This document shows, one piece after another, positions 35,260 through 42,863 of a stretch of DNA of 43,514 bases. How positions within the stretch are numbered: the stretch's first letter is position 1; every line of letters starts with the position of its first letter. This DNA comes from Pseudomonadota bacterium (lineage in GTDB: Bacteria; Pseudomonadota; Gammaproteobacteria; Burkholderiales; Rhodocyclaceae), in NCBI GenBank assembly GCA_018261895.1, contig JAGTRT010000042.1, positions 1-43,514 of the forward strand, in the 5' to 3' direction. Made by a program: the position numbers and the translations under genes. Below the pieces are notes generated by a model, which ran no database searches, was not told the origin of the DNA, and saw only the letters and a program-made list of their open reading frames with translations.

Positions 35260-35943
35260 ATGATCGGGCGCGATAACGAACGCTGGCGACAGTCCTGGCG
35301 GGATGACGAGATCGATTTTCATCAGCTGGCGGTCAATCCGCTGCTCGTCAAGTTCTGGCCGGAATTCGGCCTGACCGGCGAAGACCGCGTGTTTGTCCCA
35401 CTGTGCGGCAAGAGCCTGGATTTGTTGTGGCTCGCGGCGCAAGGCCACCAGGTGATCGGCGTCGAAATCTCGCCGCTGGCCGTGCGCGCCTTTTTCCGCG
35501 AAAACAAGATGCAGCCGACCGAACGCAAGGTCGGCAAATTCACGCTGTGGGAACATGGTCGCATCGGCATCCTGTGCGGCGATTTCTTCAAGCTGACGGC
35601 GGCCGAACTGGGCGACATTGCCGTCGTCTTCGACCGAGCTGCCTTGACGGCTTTGCCCGACGACATCCGTGGCGCCTACATTGCCCACCTGCGCAGCATC
35701 CTGCCGGCCCGTTGCCGGATGCTGCTGCTCACCACCGAAGAGCCCGAAGCCGGCGAAACGCAGGGCCAGCCCTATGCGGTGGCCGACGAGATCGTCAGCC
35801 TGTACGCCAGCGCCTTCGACATCGAACTCAGCCACGTCGAGAGCTTCTTCGAGCCGGACCCCGATCCCGCCGTCAGCGAACCGGTGAGGGTCGAGCACAA
35901 GGTCTATGTCATGACGCCGCGGCGGGATTTTGCTGCCGACTGA
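35260..35943 (+). CDS. tpm: Thiopurine S-methyltransferase family protein
   Basis: A 227-residue SAM-dependent methyltransferase. Motifs include the N-terminal RWRQSWRDDEIDFHQ, the SAM site VFVPLCGKSLDLLWLAAQGH and VIGVEISPLA, and FDRAALTALP. Bacterial TPMTs act on thiols, selenium or tellurium compounds; the natural substrate here is unknown. I chose ATG 35260 with GAAGGAG six bases upstream. It is divergent from nifV and shares the intergenic region, but its direction suggests no role in the nif operon. Confidence 0.92.
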   Translation: MIGRDNERWRQSWRDDEIDFHQLAVNPLLVKFWPEFGLTGEDRVFVPLCGKSLDLLWLAAQGHQVIGVEISPLAVRAFFRENKMQPTERKVGKFTLWEHGRIGILCGDFFKLTAAELGDIAVVFDRAALTALPDDIRGAYIAHLRSILPARCRMLLLTTEEPEAGETQGQPYAVADEIVSLYASAFDIELSHVESFFEPDPDPAVSEPVRVEHKVYVMTPRRDFAAD

Positions 35944-35956
35944 CGGCCCAAAGCGG

Positions 35957-35995
35957 ATTTCAATTTTGGCCCTTTTTTCCGGTTGACCGTGAGAT
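35957..35995 (-). repeat. Dispersed repeat copy F, left of the ankyrin gene
   Basis: Read on the minus strand: TCTCACGGTCAACCGG, AAAAAAGG, GCCAAAATTGAAAT. It starts 14 bp after the tpm stop. A small hairpin (GATTCCGG/CGGGGAATC, about 35993-36016) follows directly. Copy G on the other side of the ankyrin gene is nearly identical and in the same orientation. Confidence 0.9.
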
Positions 35996-36122
35996 TCCGG
36001 TTTTTCGGGGAATCCGGGCTGTTTGCAGGCTTTCCGACCATTCCGGCGGGAAATGCCATTTGTTATGCGGATGAAATAGACTGTCGGGTCCGCCAACCAC
36101 GCGCCGACCGACACCCTTTGCC

Positions 36123-37592
36123 ATGCGCTTCCCGCTCCGCTGCCTGATCTGCCTCTGGCCTGCCGTCGCCTTGGCCGAACTTCCGCCATGTCCCGATGCC
36201 GGCCTGCTCGAAACGGAAGGCCCGGCAGCGACGCGCCAATTCCGCGAACTCACCGCCAAGGCGCCCCGGCTGTTTCGTGCCATCGTCGGCAACGACGCCA
36301 AGGCGGCCAAACGCTACCTGGCGGCCGGCGACGACCCCAACGCCTGCGCCCTCGGCGTCAGCCTCATCGGCCAGGCCATCGGCTACGAACGCCCGGAAAT
36401 CGCCGAACAACTGCTGCAAGCCGGCGCCAGTCTCGATGCACCGCGCAACGCCAATGGTGAAACCGTGCTCTACAACGCCATCGGTCAAAGCCGCTTCGGC
36501 CTGGCGACGGCCCTGATCCGCGCCGGCGCCAACATCAAGGCCGGGGTCGATGGCACCCAGCCCATCCACGTCGCCAGCGCCATGCCCATGCCCAGCGTGC
36601 AGCCTGACCGCGAGCAGATCCTCCTCGTCCGCGAACTGCTCCTGCGCGGCGCCGGCGCCAACACGCCGACGCGCGACGGCATGACGCCACTTCTCTTTGC
36701 CGTGCGGAGAGGCAACCTGGCGATGATCAAGCTGCTGCTCTCCTTCGGCGCCGACCCCGGCCTGGCTGAAGCGCAAGGCATCACGCCGCTGCATCTGGCC
36801 CGGGTGGTCAAACGCGGCGACCTGGAAAGCGTGCTCACCAGCTACACCGTTGCCCTGCAAGCATCGCCCACCGTTCTCGCCCAGCACATCGAGCGCCACG
36901 AGGACGCCGCCCTGCGTGCCGCGCTGGCCCGCGAAAACCTCGTGCTGCTCTCTCACGCCGCCCGCCAGGCCCTGCTCGTCGCCGCCATGGCCGCCGACAA
37001 CCCGACGGCCATCGGCGAACTGGTGCGCTGGGGCGTCGACCCGAACGGCGCCCTGGAACTGCCCGGCGACATCGATCCGGAATCCATGACACCCCTGCAA
37101 CTGGCCGTCGCCTACCGGCTGCCGACGCGCGTCACCGAAGCACTCGTCGCCAACGGCGCCGACCCCAACGGCCGCCTGCCCCTGCAAACCGATTCCACGC
37201 CGCCGCTGCTATTAGCCCTGACCTTTTCCGACGTGGCCACTGCCCGCAACCTGATCCGCCTCGGCGCCGACCCCAACATCGCCACCCAAACCGGCGACCT
37301 TCCCGCCCTGTGCAGCGCCGTCGGCATCGCCGACCCCGCGCACCCGGAACGTCCGCTCGAACTCGTCAGGGAGCTCCTGACCGCCGGCGCCAACGTCAAC
37401 GCCGTCGGCCCCAAAGGCCTGACCGCCCTGCACTGGGCCGCCATGGCCGGCAACACCGCCGCTGTCCGCCTGCTGCTCGAACACGGTGCCGACCCGAATG
37501 CCCGCGATGACCAGCAACAAACCCCACTCGCCCACGCGAAAGCGAACCGGCATGCCGCCATCGTGGCACTGCTCAAACCATTGACGAAATAG
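36123..37592 (+). CDS. Exported ankyrin-repeat protein
   Basis: A 489-residue protein with a signal peptide (about 1-19, [11 protein letters not shown]) and at least seven ankyrin repeats over most of its length. Clear repeat units include [68 protein letters not shown] and [20 protein letters not shown]. The product is probably periplasmic and binds protein. It is transcribed opposite to the nif genes on both sides and is bracketed by repeat copies F and G. Function unknown. Confidence 0.9.
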   Translation: MRFPLRCLICLWPAVALAELPPCPDAGLLETEGPAATRQFRELTAKAPRLFRAIVGNDAKAAKRYLAAGDDPNACALGVSLIGQAIGYERPEIAEQLLQAGASLDAPRNANGETVLYNAIGQSRFGLATALIRAGANIKAGVDGTQPIHVASAMPMPSVQPDREQILLVRELLLRGAGANTPTRDGMTPLLFAVRRGNLAMIKLLLSFGADPGLAEAQGITPLHLARVVKRGDLESVLTSYTVALQASPTVLAQHIERHEDAALRAALARENLVLLSHAARQALLVAAMAADNPTAIGELVRWGVDPNGALELPGDIDPESMTPLQLAVAYRLPTRVTEALVANGADPNGRLPLQTDSTPPLLLALTFSDVATARNLIRLGADPNIATQTGDLPALCSAVGIADPAHPERPLELVRELLTAGANVNAVGPKGLTALHWAAMAGNTAAVRLLLEHGADPNARDDQQQTPLAHAKANRHAAIVALLKPLTK

Positions 37593-37657
37593 GCCAGCGC
37601 CCGCGGGTTAGCGTTTGGTTTTAGCGAAAAGACGCGCTTGAAGCCCGATCCAAAGGT

Positions 37658-37697
37658 ATTTCGATTTTGGCCCTTTTTTCCGGTTGACCGTGAGATC
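37658..37697 (-). repeat. Dispersed repeat copy G, right of the ankyrin gene
   Basis: Read on the minus strand: GATCTCACGGTCAACCGG, AAAAAAGG, GCCAAAATCGAAAT. It differs from copy F at only a few positions. It lies 66 bp after the ankyrin stop and just before a strong hairpin. Confidence 0.9.
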
Positions 37698-37702
37698 CAG
37701 CA

Positions 37703-37736
37703 AAACAGCCCGATTTCGCGGGAAATCGGGCTGTTT
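37703..37736. terminator. Bidirectional terminator-like hairpin between the ankyrin gene and the nif block
   Basis: The perfect 14-bp stem AAACAGCCCGATTT/AAATCGGGCTGTTT has a CGCGGG loop. It separates the convergent ankyrin gene and the last gene of the nifDK block. It also sits beside repeat copy G and may be part of that element. Confidence 0.85.
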
Positions 37737-37753
37737 CGGGCCGGGCTGACGAA

Positions 37754-38722
37754 TCAGACGGAGTAGGGGCGGTGCAGCCAGCCGCGGACGACGTCGACGT
37801 CGCGTTGCGGGAGGTAGGCGAAGCCGGCCAGGGAGTCTTCGACGACGGCTTGTGCGACCCAGTGCGGGACGGCCTTGGTGGTCAGCATGTGGTAGTACCA
37901 GGCGAGCGGGTAGCCCATTTCACGGTCGAAATGGTTGAGCGCCTCGTTGAGCTTGAGGCCGGTCGTGCCGGGGGCGACGTCGAATTCCGGCGGGTCGCCA
38001 GCCAGCGTGGCGATGGGCTGGGCGCGGAAGACGGGCTGGTGGTAGCGGTCGAGGTGTTCGCGCGTGGCGATGACCCAGTGGTTGTAGAAGGCGCTGGCGT
38101 TGCCGGCGCTGCTCTTGCTCCAGTCCTCGATCATGCGGTGGATGGGCGCCGCTTCGGGCTTCTGCGCCAGCATGCGCTTGAGGAAGTTGCCGACGTGCTG
38201 GATGCGGCGGAAGGCGTAGAAGGGCAGGCCGACCGGGACGGGGGCGTCGCCGCCACCCCGGGGATCGACGAGTTCTTCGAGGGTGGTCGGTTCGTTGACG
38301 AAGAGCTGATGGACGCGCATTTCCTGGAGGTCTTCGATTTCCAGTTGCAGGAAGTCGTCGCTGCCGTCGCCGGCCGAGGCGACGAGGTAATGCGTCTGGC
38401 CGACCAGGCGCGTGGCGAAGAGTGGCTGATCGGCGAAGTCGTCGATCAGCTTGCCGAAATCGCCGTCGCGCTCGTCGAGTTCCTTTTCGACCCAGCTTTC
38501 CAGGCTGTCGCTGACGCGCTGGCCGTTGGCGTCGACGATGCCGCCAAGACGATACCAGCCGCCGCGGCCCAGGGCGTGGCGGAATTTCCAGTCGGGCAAG
38601 GCGGCGCCCAAGGCCTTGACCAAACCGCTCGGGCCCGCGTTGACCGGTGTCTTGGCACAGGTTTCAACGATAGCGGGTGACAGCGATTTGCAGTATTCGA
38701 TCCATCCCTGATTCTGTTTCAT
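37754..38722 (-). CDS. Unknown protein at the end of the nifDK operon
   Basis: A 322-residue soluble protein that I do not recognise. It has only two cysteines, both near the N-terminus (Cys11, Cys22), and several His/Trp/Tyr-rich stretches (NHWVIATREHLDRYHQP, YPLAWYYHMLTTKAVPHW). No signal peptide or membrane segment is visible. The ATG follows AAGGG, 15 bp after the LRV gene. Position implies NifA-dependent expression with nifHDK. It might be a nitrogenase-related accessory factor, which is inference from context. Confidence 0.75.
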   Translation of the reverse strand: MKQNQGWIEYCKSLSPAIVETCAKTPVNAGPSGLVKALGAALPDWKFRHALGRGGWYRLGGIVDANGQRVSDSLESWVEKELDERDGDFGKLIDDFADQPLFATRLVGQTHYLVASAGDGSDDFLQLEIEDLQEMRVHQLFVNEPTTLEELVDPRGGGDAPVPVGLPFYAFRRIQHVGNFLKRMLAQKPEAAPIHRMIEDWSKSSAGNASAFYNHWVIATREHLDRYHQPVFRAQPIATLAGDPPEFDVAPGTTGLKLNEALNHFDREMGYPLAWYYHMLTTKAVPHWVAQAVVEDSLAGFAYLPQRDVDVVRGWLHRPYSV

Positions 38723-38737
38723 GATTTTCCCTTTGAA

Positions 38738-39496
38738 TCATGCTGTTTCCGACTCGGCGAGTCGGGCTTGTGCCGCTTCACGGACTTCTGGTTCCGGGTC
38801 ATCGGTCAATGGCCGCAAGAACTCGATCGGGGCGTTGGCTACGGCGGCCAGGCGGACCCACCACTCCTCGTCCTGCAGCATGGCTGCCGCCAGGCCGGGC
38901 AAGGCGCGCTCGGCGACGATGGCGCGCACTTCCGGCTCGCTGTCCTCGGCCAGCATGTGCAGCGCAAACGGCGGCAGGCGCGAGGCGACGACCTTGCGCA
39001 CCTCGCGTTCCGGGTCCTTGACCATCTTGGCCAGCTGGCCGTGCGGCAGGCGGCGGGCCACGGTGGCGCGGATCAGGTAATCCGGGTCGTTGACCAGGCG
39101 GACCAGCAGGGGCTCGGGCAGGCGCGCGGCGACGGAGAGGCGCACTTCGCGGTCGCGGTCATTGACCATGTCGATGAGGTCGTCGACCGGCAGGCGCATG
39201 GCGACGACGCGGCGCACCACTTCGTCGGGATCGGTCTTCAGCGCCTGGATGCTGTCGATGGCGGCATAGCGCGTGGCGATGGCGCGGCGTTCCCAGAAAA
39301 TATCGTTCAGGTAGTTCTGCGCCAAATCCGGGTTGGCGCGCAGGAAGCGGTCGATCTGCCGCCCGCTGTGGGCGCGGATGCAGGCGTCACCCGGCGTGCA
39401 CTTGCCGGCGTTCAGGTGTTCCGGAAAAAAGCCGCAGCCCGAGCACAGGCCCAGTTTTCCGATGCCAGCATCGGCGGCGGTCTTTTCACTCGTCAT
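38738..39496 (-). CDS. lrv: 4Fe-4S-binding leucine-rich repeat variant (LRV) protein
   Basis: A 252-residue protein related to the Azotobacter vinelandii LRV protein, also encoded in a nif region. Four N-terminal cysteines (Cys18, 21, 33, 39 in CSGC, GKC, DAC) bind the cluster. About eight ~24-residue helical repeats follow (VVRRVVAMRLPVDDLIDMV, VRLSVAARLPEPLLVRLV, IRATVARRLPHGQLAKMV). I chose ATG 39496 (AAGG upstream), which overlaps the previous stop by 11 bases; ATG 39511 is possible. The biochemical role is unknown. Confidence 0.9.
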   Translation of the reverse strand: MTSEKTAADAGIGKLGLCSGCGFFPEHLNAGKCTPGDACIRAHSGRQIDRFLRANPDLAQNYLNDIFWERRAIATRYAAIDSIQALKTDPDEVVRRVVAMRLPVDDLIDMVNDRDREVRLSVAARLPEPLLVRLVNDPDYLIRATVARRLPHGQLAKMVKDPEREVRKVVASRLPPFALHMLAEDSEPEVRAIVAERALPGLAAAMLQDEEWWVRLAAVANAPIEFLRPLTDDPEPEVREAAQARLAESETA

Positions 39497-39749
39497 CGAC
39501 CTTGGTGGCAATCAGGATGCCCGTGGCGGATTCGGCTTGATTGGTCAGTTCCAGGCAGTGCCCGGAGGCGCCGGTGATCAGGAACAGATCGTAGCCTTCA
39601 ACGCTGAAAGCAGGTTTGTAACGGGGTGAAACGTCGTCCTCGCTGCATTCCGTGAAATGCAGGTCGGGAAAGCGCAGGCGCAGGGCGGCCGCGCTGCCGT
39701 CGAGCAGGGCTGCTTCGCCGACCTGGGCAAGAAGCGTCGGGGTGATCAT
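39486..39749 (-). CDS. Small nif-operon protein of unknown function (possibly DUF6129)
   Basis: An 87-residue acidic protein (LRLRFPDLHFTECSEDDVSP, YDLFLITGASGHCLELT) with no known motif that I can confirm. Short proteins of the DUF6129 type occur in other diazotroph nif clusters, and the name here is a guess from memory. It overlaps nifY by four bases (ATGA) and the LRV gene by 11 bases, so it is firmly within the operon. Confidence 0.75.
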   Translation of the reverse strand: MITPTLLAQVGEAALLDGSAAALRLRFPDLHFTECSEDDVSPRYKPAFSVEGYDLFLITGASGHCLELTNQAESATGILIATKVDDE

Positions 39750-40477
39750 GCCGATTCCTCGGCCGCCAGGTCTTCCTCGAAGCGGGCCAGCGAGGCGGCC
39801 GGAACACCCATGATCTGCGCCAGCCAGGGCGGCGGGCTGGCCAGACGGGTCTGCAGTTCGGCCAGCACGTCACGTGCCTTGCCGCCTTCCGGCTTCTTGA
39901 CCGGATGGACGCCGGCGCGGACGACCTTGGCTGCGGCCGGGCCGCCGATCGACTGGACGTAGACAATCTGACAATCGTTGATCAGCGCCGAGCGGGCCGC
40001 GTTCTTGTCTTCGGCGGTATCGGCCTCGACGGTGGTGCGCACGGCGATCAGGCGGATGGCGTCCTGGCTGACCTGATAGACGAGGAAGCGTTCGCACGAG
40101 CCGAAGTGGCCATCGAGCGTTTCGCCACGGTTGGCGGCGACCGCGACGCGCAAGGAGCCGGGCATGTCGCCGTCGGTGTAGGCATCAACCGTCGGGAAAT
40201 CGTTGTTTTCCACACCCTGTCCCCAGAGCAGGCGGATGGCTTCCTTCAGGGCATCGGCTTCGACGCCGACGTGGCAACCCTGTTCGGCAAAATCGCCGGC
40301 CAGGATGACGCGCAGGTCTTCCACCGTCAGGGTGCCGAGTTTGGTTTCAGTGAGCGGCGCCTCGAGCTTCTCGATCAGGGCGCCAAGCAACGCGCGGACA
40401 TCAAGCCCGTTCAGGGCACGGGCGGCAAGGGCGATGCGCAGGGCGGCTTCGCGGGAGGCAATCGGTGTGTCGGACAT
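39746..40477 (-). CDS. nifY: Nitrogenase cofactor carrier protein, NifY/NafY family
   Basis: A 243-residue protein, the same length as Azotobacter NafY. The N-terminal ~100 residues are a small helical domain. The C-terminal part is a NifX/NifB-C-type FeMo-cofactor-binding domain (LRVAVAANRGETLDGHFGSCERFLVYQV in parts, QSIGGPAAAKVVRAGVHPVK). His and Cys in DGHFGSC are typical. Family members hold FeMo-co or apo-MoFe protein during maturation. AGGAG precedes the ATG. NifY or NafY cannot be separated without alignment. Confidence 0.85.
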   Translation of the reverse strand: MSDTPIASREAALRIALAARALNGLDVRALLGALIEKLEAPLTETKLGTLTVEDLRVILAGDFAEQGCHVGVEADALKEAIRLLWGQGVENNDFPTVDAYTDGDMPGSLRVAVAANRGETLDGHFGSCERFLVYQVSQDAIRLIAVRTTVEADTAEDKNAARSALINDCQIVYVQSIGGPAAAKVVRAGVHPVKKPEGGKARDVLAELQTRLASPPPWLAQIMGVPAASLARFEEDLAAEESA

Positions 40478-40505
40478 GGCGGGCTCCTAATAGAGACTTC
40501 AGTGG

Positions 40506-40532
40506 AGCGTCGGGGGAGAGAAGCCCGACGCT
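40506..40532 (-). promoter_or_regulatory. mRNA hairpin between ferredoxin and nifY genes
   Basis: The inverted repeat AGCGTCGGG (40506-40514)/CCCGACGCT (40524-40532) has a nine-base loop. No U run follows on the minus strand, so it is more likely an mRNA-stabilising or attenuating hairpin than a terminator. Confidence 0.55.
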
Positions 40533-40548
40533 CGGCTCAATGCTCTAC

Positions 40549-40740
40549 TCAGGCCGGGCTGATGCAGCCGGACGGGCAGACGTCGACGCACAACGGCGAA
40601 TCGTTGTGGCCATCGCATTCCGTGCAGGTTGCAGCATCGATCTTGTAGAAGATCTTGCCGGAACTGATCGACTTGGTCGGGCAGACAGGCTTGCAGTCGC
40701 CGCAGGCGGTGCACATGTCGGGATCAATCTTCATTGCCAT
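40549..40740 (-). CDS. fdxN: 2[4Fe-4S] ferredoxin, nif-associated (FdxN-like)
   Basis: A 63-residue bacterial-type ferredoxin with CTACGDCKPVCP (first cluster) and CTECDGHNDSPLCVDVCP (second cluster with the eight-residue spacer typical of the nif/Alvin group). It may supply electrons to nitrogenase or to cofactor assembly. ATG 40740 has AGGAG nine bases upstream; ATG 40734 is an alternative. It lies between nifT and nifY on the same strand. Confidence 0.92.
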   Translation of the reverse strand: MAMKIDPDMCTACGDCKPVCPTKSISSGKIFYKIDAATCTECDGHNDSPLCVDVCPSGCISPA

Positions 40741-40847
40741 GATAACTAGCTCCTAGTTGTTAGTAGCTGGTTGCTAGCCGGGTGAGTTGGGCGAAGGTTT
40801 TTCGCTTTTGCTCACAACGAATGACTGGCAACTAGCAACTGTTTCAC
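40741..40847. repeat. Degenerate heptad repeats in inverted arrangement between nifT and the ferredoxin gene
   Basis: One side holds CTAGTTGTTAGTAGCTGG and TTGCTAGCC; the other holds GGCAACTAGCAACTG. They are near-repeats of a seven-base unit (AGCAACT or its complement) in opposite orientation, so the mRNA can fold into a long hairpin with GTTGCTAG/CTAGCAAC in its stem. A second small hairpin GCGAA/TTCGC lies at the top. The ferredoxin ribosome site lies in one arm. Confidence 0.65.
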
Positions 40848-41072
40848 TCAGTCCTCGGCGGCACCAAGACGCTTGGCGCGCAGAGAGATGGGCAGACGGG
40901 GCGGCTTGGCGATCGGGTCGATGTAGTACGAGCCGCCATTGTCCAGCTTCAGTTCGCCGCCCCATTTTTCCGGGGTGTCGAATTCGATGGACTCGATGGA
41001 TGCTTCCAGGTCGCGCTTCGGGAGGTAAAAGGTCAATCCCTTTTCGCCCTGACGGATCATGATATTGGCCAT
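40848..41072 (-). CDS. nifT: Nitrogen fixation protein NifT (FixU)
   Basis: A 74-residue protein of the NifT/FixU family (MIRQGEKGLTFYLPKRDLEA, WGGELKLDNGGSYYIDP). It is commonly encoded right after nifK; mutants in other species show little phenotype and the function is unclear. ATG 41072 has AGGGAG seven bases upstream; the longer open frame runs into the nifK-nifT hairpin. Confidence 0.93.
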   Translation of the reverse strand: MANIMIRQGEKGLTFYLPKRDLEASIESIEFDTPEKWGGELKLDNGGSYYIDPIAKPPRLPISLRAKRLGAAED

Positions 41073-41108
41073 TTTTATGCTCCCTAGGTTGAACAAGTCG
41101 CTCGCGCG

Positions 41109-41146
41109 CCTGAGCCCCGCTGCCATTGCCGGCAGGCGGGGCCCAG
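41109..41146 (-). promoter_or_regulatory. Strong GC-rich hairpin between nifK and nifT
   Basis: GCCCCGC-TGCC (41114-41124) pairs with GGCA-GCGGGGC (41131-41142), with a one-base bulge, and CCTG/CAGG extends the stem. No U run follows on the minus strand. It begins about 10 bases after the nifK stop and may protect the nifHDK mRNA from 3' decay, lowering expression of the downstream genes. Confidence 0.7.
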
Positions 41147-41156
41147 GTGATCCGGA

Positions 41157-42725
41157 TTAGCGGACCAGGTCGAAGTTGAAGTCGGTGGTGCCCATGCCGA
41201 TCGTTTCCTTATCGAGTTGCTCAAGGACAGCGTTCGTCAGTTGGGTGACCACGGACATCATGCCTTCGTAGCCCATGGTGGTGGCGCGATGCTGATGGTG
41301 ACGGTCGAAGATCGGGAAGCCGAGGCGGATCAGCGGTACTTCGAACTCTTCACCCTTGTGGCGGGTGTCGCGCTGGATGTACTTGCCGTAGGAGTTGCCG
41401 ATCAGGAAGTCAGGCTTGTCCGTGAAGCACAGGCTGCGCAGGTGCCACAGGTCGTTGCCGACATACACCTTGCCCAGCGTACCGAACGGGCTGGAGGCGA
41501 GCAGCTTCTCCATGCTCTTGCCCCAGCGCTTGTTGGCGTTGTGGGACAGGATGTGGGTCGGCTCGGCGCCAACTTCCAGCAGGATCTTGACCATGCCCAT
41601 GACGAAGTCCGGGTCGCCGTAGAGGGCGAACTTCTTGCCGTGCAGCCAGGCGTGGCTGTCGGAGATCAAGTCCATGCAGCGGCCGCGTTCCAGTTCCAGC
41701 GAAGCCGGGATCGGCTGGCCGGTGACTTCGGAGACCTTCATCAGGAACTCGTCGGTCCACTCGACACCCATCGGGATGTTGAGCTTCGGAATGTCGTGCT
41801 TCCAGGTGTTTTCGACGAACTTCTTCGTCTTTTCCAGCTGGGCCGGTTGCATTAGCAGCGTGGTGATGGCGTTCGGAGCATCCTTGACTTCTTCCATCGT
41901 CGTGCCGCCGGCGTACATGCGGAATTCGCCGTCAGCCGGGGTGTCGAAGACGTCGGTCGGATCGGACAGCATGGTGTAGCCGACACCCATTTCGGTCAGC
42001 ATGCGCTTGATGACGCGGTAGTTGCCGAGGTAGGTTTCGAAGCCGGGAACGATGTTGACCTTCTTGTTCGAGCCAACAACCTTGCCTTCCATGTTGTTCA
42101 GCGTGAAGTAGCGCAGGATGCCTTCTTCCATGTTGTCCCAGCCGGTGGTGTGCGAACCGACGAAGGACGGGGTATGGGCGAAGGGAACCGGGTACTCTTG
42201 CGGAATGTGACCGGCCTTCTTCGAGTTGTTGATGAAGGCGTTCAAGTCGTCACCGATAACTTCGGCCATGCAGGTGGTCGACACGGCGATCATGTCCGGC
42301 TTGTAGATGGCCTTGGCGTTTTCCAGGCCGTCGAACATGTTCTTCTGGCCACCGAACACGGCTGCGTCTTCGGTCATGGAGTCGGAAACGCAGGAGCACG
42401 GTTCCTTGAAGTGACGGTTGAAGTAGGTGCGGAAGTAAGCGACGCAGCCTTGCGAACCATGCACGTACGGCAGGGTCTTGTGGTAGCCGGTGGCACACAG
42501 GACGGCACCGAGCGGCTGGCAGGCCTTGGCCGGATCGACGGTCAGGGCTTCGCGCTTGAAGTTGAGTTCCTGGTATTCCTGCGTGGTCGACCACATGAAG
42601 GTTTCCCAGACCTTGTCCGGGCCATGGCCTTCTTCGAACTGGACGCGCTTCTCGGCCAGGTTCTTCTTGTAGTCATCGTCGCGGAACAACGGATAACAAG
42701 GTTTGATTTTGTCTGCTGTTTGCAT
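41157..42725 (-). CDS. nifK: Nitrogenase molybdenum-iron protein beta chain NifK
   Basis: A 522-residue subunit of the MoFe protein. The three P-cluster ligands are present: Cys69 (AKACQPLGAV), Cys94 (GSQGCVAYF) and Cys152 (STTCMAEVIGDD). VPFAHTPSFVGSH is the Ser188-equivalent region. The N-terminus begins MQTADKIKPCYPLF with AAGGAG upstream, and the open frame further up is the nifD-nifK gap. Length and motifs indicate the Mo-dependent enzyme, not VnfK or AnfK. Confidence 0.98.
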   Translation of the reverse strand: MQTADKIKPCYPLFRDDDYKKNLAEKRVQFEEGHGPDKVWETFMWSTTQEYQELNFKREALTVDPAKACQPLGAVLCATGYHKTLPYVHGSQGCVAYFRTYFNRHFKEPCSCVSDSMTEDAAVFGGQKNMFDGLENAKAIYKPDMIAVSTTCMAEVIGDDLNAFINNSKKAGHIPQEYPVPFAHTPSFVGSHTTGWDNMEEGILRYFTLNNMEGKVVGSNKKVNIVPGFETYLGNYRVIKRMLTEMGVGYTMLSDPTDVFDTPADGEFRMYAGGTTMEEVKDAPNAITTLLMQPAQLEKTKKFVENTWKHDIPKLNIPMGVEWTDEFLMKVSEVTGQPIPASLELERGRCMDLISDSHAWLHGKKFALYGDPDFVMGMVKILLEVGAEPTHILSHNANKRWGKSMEKLLASSPFGTLGKVYVGNDLWHLRSLCFTDKPDFLIGNSYGKYIQRDTRHKGEEFEVPLIRLGFPIFDRHHQHRATTMGYEGMMSVVTQLTNAVLEQLDKETIGMGTTDFNFDLVR

Positions 42726-42863
42726 TGCTAGCTCCTTGCCCGAACCGCTCATCTGCGGTGCCAGGCACAAGGTTGAAAGTTCGGCTCCCGGGGAACGGGG
42801 CGGCTGAAGGACGCGAAGTCCGCAATCAACCGCCGCCGTTACCTGTTTGCCAATTCCCGAAAC

